This document shows, piece after piece, positions 46,834-56,986 of a DNA stretch of 64,000 bases. Below the pieces are notes generated by a model. It had not been told where the DNA came from. It did not search any database and saw nothing but the letters and a program-made list of their open reading frames with translations. This DNA is from Rhizobium sp. PP-CC-3A-592 (GTDB lineage: Bacteria; Pseudomonadota; Alphaproteobacteria; Rhizobiales; Rhizobiaceae): NCBI RefSeq assembly GCF_003217095.1, contig NZ_QJSR01000002.1, positions 806,001 through 870,000 on the forward strand. The letters are read 5' to 3'. Positions within the stretch are counted from its first letter, which is position 1. Every line of letters starts with the position of its first letter. A program made the position numbers and the translations under genes.

Positions 46834-47712
46834 ATGCAGACCGCCGACAATGCACAGGACACGACGCCCAGCCCAGCGAAGGGTAAGGGCGATCGCGAGA
46901 TCATCCTGTCCGTCAAGGACCTGACGGTCGCCTTCGGCACGAACGTCGTGCTGGATGCGCTGAACCTCGATATCTACCGGGGCGAGATCCTCGGCTTCGT
47001 CGGACCTTCCGGTACCGGCAAGTCGGTGCTGATGCGCACGGTGCTGCGGCTTCTGCCGCGCCGTTCGGGCAAGATCGAGATCCTGGGCGCCGAGTATGAC
47101 GCGGTGAGCGACGAGGAGCGCGTGGAACTCGACACACGCCTCGGTGTGCTGTTCCAGCATGGCGCGCTGTTCTCCTCGCTGACGGTGAAGGAGAATATCC
47201 AGGTTCCGATGCGGGAATATCTCGACCTGCCGCAGGAGATCATGGACGATCTGGCGCGGCTGAAGATCGAGCTGGTCGGCCTTGCACCGGAAGCGGCCGA
47301 CAAATTTCCCTCCGAGCTTTCGGGCGGCATGATCAAGCGCGCCGCGCTTGCGCGCGCGCTGGCGCTCGATCCCGACCTCGTCTTCCTCGACGAGCCGACC
47401 TCGGGTCTCGACCCGATCGGTGCCGCCGAGTTCGATGAATTGATCGCGCGGCTGCGGGACACTCTTGGACTGACTGTGTATATGGTGACTCACGACCTCG
47501 ACAGCCTGTTTTCGGTCTGCGACCGCATTGCGGTTCTCGGGAACAAGAAAGTCATGGTGGAAGGGACGATCGAGGACATGCTCGCCTCCGACGACGACTG
47601 GGTGCAGTCTTATTTCCGCGGCAAGCGGGCGCGCTCGATCGTGCGCGACGATGGCCACGACCTGCACCATCACGATCCGAACGCGCCGCGGCGCGACGAG
47701 AGCAGCCGGTAG
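46834..47712 (+). CDS. mlaF: MlaF-type ABC transporter ATP-binding protein
   Basis: 292 aa cytosolic ATPase partner of MlaE. Walker A GPSGTGKSVLM, signature LSGGMIKRAALARALAL (given as the first 17 residues), Walker B DLVFLDEPTSGLD and the switch His (THDLDSLF) are intact. A His-rich tail (GHDLHHHDP) follows. ATG at 46834 is preferred since GGAGG lies 8 bases upstream; the ATG at 46819, which overlaps the mlaE stop, is the alternative. Confidence 0.95.
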   Translation: MQTADNAQDTTPSPAKGKGDREIILSVKDLTVAFGTNVVLDALNLDIYRGEILGFVGPSGTGKSVLMRTVLRLLPRRSGKIEILGAEYDAVSDEERVELDTRLGVLFQHGALFSSLTVKENIQVPMREYLDLPQEIMDDLARLKIELVGLAPEAADKFPSELSGGMIKRAALARALALDPDLVFLDEPTSGLDPIGAAEFDELIARLRDTLGLTVYMVTHDLDSLFSVCDRIAVLGNKKVMVEGTIEDMLASDDDWVQSYFRGKRARSIVRDDGHDLHHHDPNAPRRDESSR

Positions 47713-47805
47713 GACAACGAAAAGAGCGGGCGCGCAAGCTGACCGGTTTTAAAAATTTCAGACAGTTCTAATTAGGCCCGCGCGGCCACAGGGTAGACGC
47801 CAAAG

Positions 47806-49176
47806 ATGGAAACCAAAGCCAATTACACGATCGTCGGGTTCTTCACCATCGCCGTGATCGTCGCCGCCTTCGGGTTCGTCTACTGGATGTCCCAGTTCGG
47901 ACGCGGCGGCGAGATGGTCGAGCTGGTCGTGAGCATTCCCGGCTCTGCCAACGGCCTGAGCGTCGGTTCGCCGGTGCGCTTCAACGGTATTCCCGTCGGC
48001 AGCGTCCGCAGCCTCGCGATCAATGCCAACGATCCGCGCTATTCGGTCGCCGTGACGGAAGTTTCGGCCGATGCGCCGGTGCTGACCTCCACCAAGGCCA
48101 CGCTCGAAGTGCAGGGCCTGACGGGTGCTGCCTATATCGAGCTCAGCGGCGGCAACAAGGGTGAGCCGAGCATCCTGCGCAAGGCGATTGACGAGGGCAC
48201 CTCGGCCCAGATCCAGGCCGACCAGTCGAGCGTGACCAGCCTGCTGGCAACCGCCGACAAGATCATGGACCGCGCCAATGACGCCATCGGCGATATCCAG
48301 GGCTTCGTCTCCGACGTGCGCGGACCGCTGACCGGCACGATCACCAATGCCGAACGCTTCTCGAAGTCGCTTGCCGACAATTCGGAGGGTATCGACCAGT
48401 TTCTCGAAAGCGTGAGCGCGCTTTCGACCTCCATCAACAGCGCCGCCGAGAAGCTCGATTCGACGCTGACCTCTGCTGACGCGCTGGTGAAGTCGGTCAA
48501 TCCGCAGGACGTGAACCGCATCGTTTCCAACGTCGCGCGGATGAGCGACGAGCTGTCGGCAGCATCCGCCGGCGTGTCCGATACGATCGCGACGATCCGC
48601 AAGACCGCCGAGACCTATGAGCGCTTCGGGGCGAATGCGACCACCACGCTCGCCAAGGTCGATTCGCTGCTGGGCGCCGTCGATTCGCAGAAGGTGGGCA
48701 ACGTCATCAACGACGCCTCTGTCGCCAGTGCCGACGCCCGCCGCGCCATCTCGACCTTCGCGTCGCTGGCCGACAGCGTGCGCGAGCGGCAGCCGGAGAT
48801 CGACCAGACGATTACCGACGTGACGCAGATGGCCAACAAGCTGAACGCGGCGTCCAGCCGTGTCGATGGCATCCTCGTCAAGCTGGACGGCTTCCTCGGC
48901 GACGCGGATGCGCCCGGTATCTCGCAGGACGCACGCCAGACGCTGGCCTCGTTCCGCAGCGTGGCCGACAATATCAACGCCCAGATCGGCCCGATCGCAA
49001 ACAACCTGAAGCGCTTCACCAGCTCCGGCCTGCGCGACATCGAGGCGCTGGTGGACGATACCCGCCGCACCGTGCAGTCGCTCGACAGCACCATCTCGAC
49101 CTTCGACAAGAACCCGCAGCGGCTTCTGTTCGGCGGCGAGACGGTGAAGCAGTATGACGGGCGCACGCGTCGCTGA
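47806..49176 (+). CDS. mlaD: MlaD-type MCE domain protein
   Basis: 456 aa. A single N-terminal TM helix (YTIVGFFTIAVIVAAFGFVYW) is followed by an MCE domain (about residues 35-120: VSIPGSANGLSVGSPVRFNG, VQGLTGAAYIELSGG) and a long helical C-terminal region (about 130-430) rich in Asp, Ser and Thr, predicted to form extended coils. MCE proteins form hexameric rings that carry lipids across the periplasm; this one is longer than E. coli MlaD. ATG at 47806. A 93-base spacer separates it from mlaF. Confidence 0.94.
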   Translation: METKANYTIVGFFTIAVIVAAFGFVYWMSQFGRGGEMVELVVSIPGSANGLSVGSPVRFNGIPVGSVRSLAINANDPRYSVAVTEVSADAPVLTSTKATLEVQGLTGAAYIELSGGNKGEPSILRKAIDEGTSAQIQADQSSVTSLLATADKIMDRANDAIGDIQGFVSDVRGPLTGTITNAERFSKSLADNSEGIDQFLESVSALSTSINSAAEKLDSTLTSADALVKSVNPQDVNRIVSNVARMSDELSAASAGVSDTIATIRKTAETYERFGANATTTLAKVDSLLGAVDSQKVGNVINDASVASADARRAISTFASLADSVRERQPEIDQTITDVTQMANKLNAASSRVDGILVKLDGFLGDADAPGISQDARQTLASFRSVADNINAQIGPIANNLKRFTSSGLRDIEALVDDTRRTVQSLDSTISTFDKNPQRLLFGGETVKQYDGRTRR

Positions 49177-49212
49177 GGCTTGATAAAGGCTACATGCGAT
49201 TCGGATAAAGGC

Positions 49213-49241
49213 GGGACCGGCCAAGGTTTATGGCCGATCCC
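49213..49241 (+). other. Hairpin between mlaD and the lipoprotein gene
   Basis: An 11-bp stem GGGACCGGCCA / TGGCCGATCCC with one mismatch and a 7-base loop, 36 bases after mlaD. No T-run follows, so read-through into the next gene is plausible. The remaining bases of this 230-base spacer show nothing recognisable. Confidence 0.45.
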
Positions 49242-49406
49242 ACGCCCTGCGAGACGCGCCTCGCACGAGGTATTGGACGAGAAGCGTGACATGACTGCAC
49301 AGGTTGTCGCTTTTCCGCGCTGCACGTGATGCGACGGAGGCGTTTCGCCCTTGTCTTGTTCAAGTCGCTGCTTAGATTGCTCCCCATCAATAAGGGTCAT
49401 GGCTGA

Positions 49407-50018
49407 ATGTTTCCGGACGTCAACGGTACTGGTAAATCGCGTTTCCTCCGGGCTTTGGCTCTTCTTCTCGTGGCAGCACCGCTTGGCGCCTGCGCGGGGA
49501 AGCCGAATAACGACACCTATAGCCTGTCGTCCGTCCCGTCCGTCGAGGGACCGGCCGCGACATCCAAGCAAATTCTCGTGCCCGAGCCGACGGCGCTGAA
49601 GGCGCTCGACAGCGACCAGATCGTCATCCGGCTTTCGGGCTCCGAGCTGCAGTATCTCGCGAAATCGCAGTGGGGCGACCGCCTGCCGCGCATGGTGCAG
49701 TCAAAACTGGTTCAGGCGTTCGAGAACAGCGGCAAGGTCGGCGGCGTCGGCAAGCCGGGCGAGGGCCTCGCCATCGACTATCAGGTCGTGACCGAAATCC
49801 GCTCCTTCGAGGTGGACACGACCGGGTCGCGTACCGCGGTGGTGGAGATTTTCGCGAAGATCGTCAACGATCGCAACGGCACCGTCCGCGCCCAGAAGGC
49901 CTTCCGCGCCACGGTTCCCGTCTCGGGCACCGGCGCACCGGCCTATATCAAGGGGCTCGACGGAGCTGGCGCCAAGGTGGTGGCCGATATCGTCCGGTGG
50001 ACGCTCACGGCGATCTGA
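49407..50018 (+). CDS. ABC-type transport auxiliary lipoprotein
   Basis: 203 aa, PF03886-like (PqiC/ABC_trans_aux) family. A signal peptide ends in the lipobox LGAC (Cys29), so it should be lipidated and face the periplasm, probably on the outer membrane. The core DTYSLSSVPSVEGP and GDRLPRMVQSKLVQAFENS are typical. It is probably the outer-membrane partner of the Mla transporter encoded immediately upstream. ATG at 49407 has AAGGG upstream. Confidence 0.88.
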   Translation: MFPDVNGTGKSRFLRALALLLVAAPLGACAGKPNNDTYSLSSVPSVEGPAATSKQILVPEPTALKALDSDQIVIRLSGSELQYLAKSQWGDRLPRMVQSKLVQAFENSGKVGGVGKPGEGLAIDYQVVTEIRSFEVDTTGSRTAVVEIFAKIVNDRNGTVRAQKAFRATVPVSGTGAPAYIKGLDGAGAKVVADIVRWTLTAI

Positions 50019-50039
50019 GACCGGATCTTCTTTATCAAC

Positions 50040-50078
50040 AACGGCTGCAGGGCGATCGCTCTGCAGCCGTTGTCGTTT
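50040..50078 (+). terminator. Terminator of the mla operon
   Basis: An 11-bp perfect stem AACGGCTGCAG (50040-50050) / CTGCAGCCGTT (50061-50071), whose loop can itself pair (GCGATCGC), is followed by GTCGTTT. It closes the operon 22 bases after the stop. Confidence 0.8.
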
Positions 50079-50142
50079 CAGGTGGAAGCGAAAGATCCGA
50101 CGCGACGCGGTAACTCCGCGTATCTGTCCGCAGCGTTCGCTT

Positions 50143-50424
50143 TCACGTCCGTATCTCGGGAATCGTCATCTGGTTGACCACCTCGTCGACACCCTCGACG
50201 GACGTGGCCGCTTCCACGGCGCGGTTGGCTTCCTCAGGCGAACTGATGAAGCCGGAGAGGACGATGGTGTTGCCGCGGGAGACGACGCTGACGTCGCTGA
50301 CGTCGATGTCCCGCATGGCCGCCAGCGTATCGGCCACGCGGGTTTCCAGATCTGCCGGCTGGTTGGCTGCCGCATCGCCCGGGTCCGTACCGAAGAACGT
50401 CCGTTCCTTGTACACCATCGTCAT
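50143..50424 (-). CDS. Small BON domain protein
   Basis: 93 aa. The BON fold (about residues 27-90, LETRVADTLAAMRDIDVSDV, GNTIVLSGFISSPEEANRAVE, VNQM) fills nearly the whole protein, with no signal peptide, so it is probably cytosolic or membrane-associated rather than exported. BON domains bind lipids or small ligands. ATG at 50424 has AGGAG upstream. It lies downstream of hemF on the same strand with an 89-base gap; the convergent mla terminator is nearby. Confidence 0.85.
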   Translation of the reverse strand: MTMVYKERTFFGTDPGDAAANQPADLETRVADTLAAMRDIDVSDVSVVSRGNTIVLSGFISSPEEANRAVEAATSVEGVDEVVNQMTIPEIRT

Positions 50425-50513
50425 TGCTCCTCTGATCCCGTGCTCTTGCACGGACGAACAACGTCGATGGCGCCGATTGGTTGCGATCGGCCCCGAGTAG
50501 CGCCGACGGGCGC

Positions 50514-51425
50514 TCAGGGGTAGCGAACGACCGGCGGGAGCGAGGAGAGGATCGAGTCGACATTGCCCCCGGTCTTCAGACCGAAGATGGTGCCGCGGTC
50601 GTAGAGCAGGTTGAATTCGACATAGCGCCCGCGCCGGACGAGCTGCTCGTCGCGATCCTCTTCCGTCCAGGGATTGTTGAAGTTCGAGCGGACGATCTTC
50701 GGGTAGAGCATGGCGAAGGCGCGGCCGATATCCTGGGTGAAGGCGAAGTCCGCTTCCCAGCCGCCCTGTTCGTCGGGCGAGTGCAGCCAATCGTAGAAAA
50801 TGCCGCCCGTGCCGCGCGGCTCGTTGCGGTGCTTCAGGAAGAAGTATTCGTCGCACCACGCCTTGTAGCGGGCATGATCGGCCACCGCATGACGGCCGCA
50901 GGCGATCTCGAGACCCTTGTGGAAGAGGATCGTATCCGGATCGGTCATGACACGGCGTCGGTCGAGCACGGGGGTAAGGTCGGCGCCGCCGCCGAACCAC
51001 TGGCTGGTGGTCACGACCATGCGCGTGTTCATATGCACGGCGGGCACATTGGGGTTTACGGGATGGGCGATCAGCGAAATGCCGGATGCCCAGAACCGGG
51101 GGTCTTCGGTCGCTCCGGGGATCTGCGCGCGGAATTCCGGCGAGAACTCGCCATGGACGGTGGAAGTGTGTACGCCGACCTTTTCGAAGACGCGTCCCGC
51201 CATCATCGACATGACGCCGCCGCCACCTTCGCCGCCATCGCGCTGCCAGGGTTTTCGCTCGAAACGGCCCGGAGGCTCGTCGGCGAGCGGACCCGTGAGA
51301 TCGTTCTCGATGGCCTCCAGGGCAGCGCAGATCGTGTCGCGCAGGCTCTCGAACCAGGCGCGGGCGCGAAGCTTCTTGTCCTCGATGTCGTCGGGCAGGC
51401 CGGGTGGCAGGTCGGGTCGTTCCAT
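50514..51425 (-). CDS. hemF: Oxygen-dependent coproporphyrinogen III oxidase
   Basis: 303 aa cytosolic haem-synthesis enzyme converting coproporphyrinogen III to protoporphyrinogen IX with O2. Strong family blocks: [52 protein letters not shown]-like ([20 protein letters not shown]) and [22 protein letters not shown] at 51425 with GAGGA upstream is preferred. The longer start at 51458 would put its ribosome-binding site inside repeat C2, whose end lies 5 bases away, so the repeat marks the promoter side of this gene. Confidence 0.94.
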   Translation of the reverse strand: MERPDLPPGLPDDIEDKKLRARAWFESLRDTICAALEAIENDLTGPLADEPPGRFERKPWQRDGGEGGGGVMSMMAGRVFEKVGVHTSTVHGEFSPEFRAQIPGATEDPRFWASGISLIAHPVNPNVPAVHMNTRMVVTTSQWFGGGADLTPVLDRRRVMTDPDTILFHKGLEIACGRHAVADHARYKAWCDEYFFLKHRNEPRGTGGIFYDWLHSPDEQGGWEADFAFTQDIGRAFAMLYPKIVRSNFNNPWTEEDRDEQLVRRGRYVEFNLLYDRGTIFGLKTGGNVDSILSSLPPVVRYP

Positions 51426-51462
51426 CGCGGCAGTCCTCGGTGCGTGGCGTTCGGTCATTTCC

Positions 51463-51563
51463 AGAGTTTGTCAGGTTCATTCTGAACCAGCCAAAGTCTC
51501 GATTCCTTCGTCGTCGTTTGTCTCTTCGGGATAACCGGATTCCCCTTATCCCTGACAAACTCT
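51463..51563. repeat. 101-bp intergenic repeat, family C, copy 2
   Basis: Exactly 101 bp, like the copy at 25621-25721. The terminal inverted repeat is perfect over 13 bp (AGAGTTTGTCAGG ... CCTGACAAACTCT). The inner dyads are the same as copy 1. It lies upstream of hemF and so inside, or at the edge of, the hemF promoter region. Confidence 0.9.
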
Positions 51564-51757
51564 AGACCATTTCGGTGACGAGCGGAATTACAGGGTCGGC
51601 CTATCCTGTTGTTTTACCGGATTTGCCTCGGTGTCTGCACCCGCTCCCGGAGGAGGCCCGTCTTCCCCGAACGTGCGTGATTCGACTCGCAAAAATGCGA
51701 CGCGGTGCTTATCTTATTCCCCGCACCGTATCTCTCCGGATGACGAAAGGGCGTGGC
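51564..51757. other. Spacer between repeat C2 and the 86-aa gene
   Basis: 194 bases with no supported gene. Longer frames crossing it translate poorly. It must carry the promoter of the 51758 gene and possibly hemF regulation; I see no clear boxes. Confidence 0.5.
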
Positions 51758-52018
51758 ATGGCAAGACCTCCGGCACCTCCATCGCTCGATGGCCTGAAGC
51801 GCCAGATCGCGCGGCATCGCGAGCGACGCGCCGAGACCGGTGGCAGCCTGTTCGTCCGCGAAACCTTCCTGCTCGACCGCCCCGCCGCCCGGGAGAAGGC
51901 GCAGGAATGGTTCGAGCATTTCCCAAAAGCCGCCTATTGGACCGAGGTCGAGAGCTGGCGTCAGCTCGAGGGCGATCGGATCGAGTTCACCATGCGCCGG
52001 CTGCCGACGGCGGACTAG
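51758..52018 (+). CDS. Small hypothetical protein
   Basis: 86 aa, beginning MARPPAPPSLDGLKRQIARH and ending FTMRRLPTAD. It is basic at the N-terminus and has an amphipathic helix (REKAQEWFEHFPKAAYWTEVE). No family is recognised. ATG at 51758 has AAAGGG upstream and the codon use is like that of its neighbours, so it is probably real. It overlaps trmL by 4 bases in a convergent arrangement. Confidence 0.65.
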   Translation: MARPPAPPSLDGLKRQIARHRERRAETGGSLFVRETFLLDRPAAREKAQEWFEHFPKAAYWTEVESWRQLEGDRIEFTMRRLPTAD

Positions 52019-52482
52019 CCCGGCGACAGATCGGGCGACGTCTGCCGCAGGGCTTCGCCCGTGATCATTGCCACCGACATGGCAAGGTTGAGCGAGCGTT
52101 GGCCTTCCACCATGGGAATGATGATGCGTGCATCCGCTGCTGCATGGACCGTGTCCGGTACGCCGGCACTTTCGCGGCCGAAAAGCAGCGTATCTCCGGG
52201 CGCGAATGTGAAGCGGGTATAGGGCTGGGCCGCCTTGGTGCTCGCCAGCACCAGACGCCGGCCGTCGCGCTGGCGCGCTTCCTCGAACGACAGCCAGTTG
52301 ACGTGCCGCGCCAGCGTAACCGAGGCGATATAATCGAGGCCGGCGCGCTTCAGGTTCCTGTCCGACAGGTCGAAGCCGGCGGGCTCGATGATGTCGACGC
52401 CGAGGCCGAGGCAGGCGGCAAGGCGCAGGATGGTGCCGGTATTGCCGGCGATATCGGGCTGGTAGAGGGCGATGCGCAGCAT
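52015..52482 (-). CDS. trmL: tRNA (cytidine/uridine(34)-2'-O)-methyltransferase TrmL
   Basis: 155 aa SPOUT-class methyltransferase that 2'-O-methylates wobble position 34. Family pattern: ALYQPDIAGNTGTILRLAACLGLGVDIIEP, LLFGRESAGVPDTVHAAAD and RIIIPMVEGQRSLNLAMSVAMI, the trefoil-knot S-adenosylmethionine site. Length is typical. ATG at 52482 is close to the preceding rightward leader region; the gene is leftward and stands alone. Confidence 0.93.
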   Translation of the reverse strand: MLRIALYQPDIAGNTGTILRLAACLGLGVDIIEPAGFDLSDRNLKRAGLDYIASVTLARHVNWLSFEEARQRDGRRLVLASTKAAQPYTRFTFAPGDTLLFGRESAGVPDTVHAAADARIIIPMVEGQRSLNLAMSVAMITGEALRQTSPDLSPG

Positions 52483-52631
52483 GCGAGCCGGTTACGGCAT
52501 CCGTGCCGAATTGGCAACAGCGGCGAGCCGGTCTTCCGGCGCGGCGAAAAAAGCCGTCATGCGATCTGGTGCGGGCCTGAAAAATTGGTTAAGAGGTTGC
52601 CAGCGCCCACACGAACCGTACGGAGGATTGC

Positions 52632-52703
52632 ATGGATATCTCAGTGACCGTCAACCTCCGGGTGACCTGGCTCCGATCCCTTCGGACCGCATCTCACCCC
52701 TGA
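52632..52703 (+). CDS. Candidate leader peptide (upstream ORF) before the ABC exporters
   Basis: 23 codons (MDISVTVNLRVTWLRSLRTA and SHP) with a strong GGAGG five bases before ATG 52632 and a TGA at 52701-52703. It is isolated in the 459-base region before the exporter gene at 52942, where no other ORF is plausible. Arg, Val, Leu, Ser and Thr predominate. Translation of short leaders often controls drug-exporter or Mg-transporter genes, but the role here is inferred. Confidence 0.45.
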   Translation: MDISVTVNLRVTWLRSLRTASHP

Positions 52704-52871
52704 CCGGTTCGCGCCGCTTCTTCTCCGTTTCCGGATATTCCAGCGCCGCTCGCCAAGGTCTGATCGTGCTTTTCCCGGCATCGATCTCCGTGACGTCAGC
52801 CTGACGCCCATCGCGGCTTCGTTATCCCGAATGCGGACGCTTCCGCCTTCCCAACGCCCTCTTTCTCGCCG

Positions 52872-52910
52872 CGATCCCTGGGGATGACCGTTTCCGGTCG
52901 TCATGGATCG
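52872..52910 (+). promoter_or_regulatory. Composite stem-loop in the leader of the first ABC exporter
   Basis: CGATCC (52872-52877) pairs with GGATCG (52905-52910), enclosing GACCG (52886-52890)/CGGTC (52895-52899) with a TTTC loop. A short T-run follows further on, before the GGAG ribosome-binding site of the 52942 gene. Together with the 23-codon ORF upstream it would make a plausible attenuator. Confidence 0.4.
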
Positions 52911-52941
52911 CTCCGGAATCTCCTGTTTTTGGAGTCTGATC

Positions 52942-54798
<1,857 letters not shown>

Positions 54799-54828
54799 GG
54801 CGCTTCGGGTCTCTCGGACTCGGTGGGT

Positions 54829-54988
54829 GGGGCTGCCCCTCACCCTAGCCCTCTCCCTGCGCGCGGGAAGAGGGGACGCGGTTGCGGTATCTCGTTTCCG
54901 TTGTGGCTTGTTCGCGACGTGCCGTGGCTCGCTTGTGGTCTCTTCTCCCCGCCTGCGGGGAGAAGAGACCGGCAGGCAGATGAGGGGC
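54829..54988. repeat. REP-like palindrome between the two ABC exporter genes
   Basis: About 160 bp bounded by CCCCTCA (54835-54841) and its complement TGAGGGG (54981-54987). The right half holds a perfect 14-bp stem GTCTCTTCTCCCCG / CGGGGAGAAGAGAC (54938-54951 with 54956-54969) with a 4-base loop. It fills most of the 293-base spacer between the two exporter genes. The form is that of common rhizobial GC-rich intergenic palindromes. Confidence 0.75.
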
Positions 54989-55091
54989 TGGCCGCATCAG
55001 GAAACATATCGTCTGATCATGGACGGAATTTAACGCGCCCCGGCGGCCCGTGTGCATTGTCGTGACACGCTCGGCGCGTATATTCCAGCCC

Positions 55092-56960
55092 ATGTTCCTG
55101 CGCCCCGTCTTCCGCTTCTTCGAAACCTGGATCCAGCCCTTCGCATACCGCGAGGCCTTGCAGCCGCCGCGGGGGCTTCTCGGGTTTATCTGGTTCTATA
55201 TCGCCCAAGCCAAGGCGCCGTTCATTGCCATGCTGGTGCTCGGCGGCCTGAGTGCGGCGATCGAGGCGGCGCTGTTCTGGTTTGTCGGGCGGCTCGTGGA
55301 TATTCTGGCGACGGTCGATCGCGCTGCCGGATGGGAGGGGTTGCTGGCGACGCATGGGCGGGAGCTGGTGGGGATGCTGCTCCTCATCGGCATCGTCAGG
55401 TTCGTCGTGACACTTGTCATGGCGCTGGTCGATCAGCAGATCATTACCCCCGGTTTCTACAATCTGGTGCGCTGGCAGTCCTATCTGCATGTCGCGCGGC
55501 AGTCGGTGTCCTTCTTCCAGAACGATTTTTCCGGGCGCATCGTCACCAAGGTGTGGTCCGGGGGCCAAGCAGCCGGCGACGTGGTGACCTCGCTGATGGA
55601 GAGCGTCTGGTTCGTCGGGATCTATTCGGTCTCGACACTGGTGCTGGTCGGACAGCTCGACCTGACGATGGCGGTGGTGGTGTTCGTCTGGCTGGTCGTC
55701 TTCTCAGGCCTCGCGCGCTATTTCGTGCCGCGCATCCGGGCGCATTCCAAGGAGACGGCGGAAGCGTCTTCGATGCTGTCGGGCCGCATGGTCGATGCCT
55801 ATTCGAACATCCAGACGCTGAAGCTGTTCGGTCGCGACGAGGAAAACGACCGCTACATGCGCGACGGCTTCGACACCTTTCAGGCGACGACGCTGCGGTT
55901 TACCCGGTTCATCACCGGCGTGCGCGCCTCGATGGCGCTCCTGTCCGGCATCATGATCGTGACGATGGCAGCCCTTGCCGTGCACCTGTGGCTGGCCGGG
56001 GCGATCAGCTCCGGCGCCGTGGCGTTTACGCTGGCACTGGTTCTGCGGCTGAATTTTCTGCTGTCGCGCATGATGGTGCAGTTCAACGGCATCATGCGCA
56101 ATATCGGTACGATCCAGAATGCGGCCGACATGATCGCCCAGCCGATCGACCTCGTCGACAGGCCGCAGGCGCCCGATCTCTTGGTGCGCCAGCCGGGCAT
56201 CGCGTTCGAGGGGATCCGCTTCCACTATGGGCGCGAGAAGGGTGTCATCGACGATCTGTCGCTGACGATCCAGCCGGGTGAGAAAGTCGGTATCGTCGGG
56301 CGTTCGGGCGCCGGAAAATCGACGCTCGTCAACCTGCTGCTGCGCTTCTACGATCTCGAAGGCGGGCGCATCACGATCGACGGGCAGGATATCGCCGGCG
56401 TGCGGCAGGAATCGCTGCGGGCGCAGATCGGCATGGTCAGCCAGGATACGTCGCTGCTGCACCGCTCCATCCGCGACAACATCCTCTTCGGACGGCCGGA
56501 CGCCGACGACCAGGCGCTGCGGCTGGCCGCCGAACGGGCGGAGGCGCTGGCCTTCATCGAGCGGCTGGAAGATCAGCGTGGGCGCACCGGCTTCGACGCG
56601 CATGTGGGCGAGCGCGGCATCAAGCTCTCGGGCGGGCAGCGCCAGCGTATCGCCATTGCCCGTGTCATGCTGAAGGACGCGCCGATCCTCGTTCTCGACG
56701 AGGCGACGTCGGCGCTCGATTCGGAGGTTGAGGCCGCTATTCAAGATAATCTGGACGCGCTGATGAAGGGCAAGACCGTGCTGGCCATCGCCCACCGCCT
56801 CTCGACCATCGCCGCGCTCGACCGGCTGATCGTGATGGATGCCGGCGCGATCGTGCAGGATGGGACGCATGCGCAACTGCTCGCTGAGAAGGGGCTCTAT
56901 GCCGAGCTCTGGTCGCGCCAGTCGTGTGGTTTTCTTGCCCGGGATGACGCCGCGCCGTAA
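55092..56960 (+). CDS. ABC exporter, fused permease and ATPase (second of two paralogues)
   Basis: 622 aa, same architecture as the gene at 52942: six TM helices (about 40-330), Walker A GRSGAGKSTLV, signature LSGGQRQRIAIARVM, Walker B LVLDEATSALD and H-loop AHRLST. Segments such as DFSGRIVTKVWSGGQAAGDVV and TSLLHRSIRDNI match the paralogue closely. ATG at 55092 (MFLRPVFRFFE) is preferred over the longer frame. Ancestral gene duplication is the simplest explanation. Confidence 0.9.
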   Translation: MFLRPVFRFFETWIQPFAYREALQPPRGLLGFIWFYIAQAKAPFIAMLVLGGLSAAIEAALFWFVGRLVDILATVDRAAGWEGLLATHGRELVGMLLLIGIVRFVVTLVMALVDQQIITPGFYNLVRWQSYLHVARQSVSFFQNDFSGRIVTKVWSGGQAAGDVVTSLMESVWFVGIYSVSTLVLVGQLDLTMAVVVFVWLVVFSGLARYFVPRIRAHSKETAEASSMLSGRMVDAYSNIQTLKLFGRDEENDRYMRDGFDTFQATTLRFTRFITGVRASMALLSGIMIVTMAALAVHLWLAGAISSGAVAFTLALVLRLNFLLSRMMVQFNGIMRNIGTIQNAADMIAQPIDLVDRPQAPDLLVRQPGIAFEGIRFHYGREKGVIDDLSLTIQPGEKVGIVGRSGAGKSTLVNLLLRFYDLEGGRITIDGQDIAGVRQESLRAQIGMVSQDTSLLHRSIRDNILFGRPDADDQALRLAAERAEALAFIERLEDQRGRTGFDAHVGERGIKLSGGQRQRIAIARVMLKDAPILVLDEATSALDSEVEAAIQDNLDALMKGKTVLAIAHRLSTIAALDRLIVMDAGAIVQDGTHAQLLAEKGLYAELWSRQSCGFLARDDAAP

Positions 56961-56986
56961 CCCATGTCGTTAGGGCTTACGGGCCG

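Noticed and set aside
50143-51558. 471-codon minus-strand frame fusing the BON gene to hemF antisense sequence
   Set aside because: Only the last 93 codons are a real domain and have their own ribosome-binding site; the rest is a shadow of hemF in another frame.
54823-55065. Small plus-strand frame between the ABC exporters
   Set aside because: It translates the REP-like palindrome and has no independent support.
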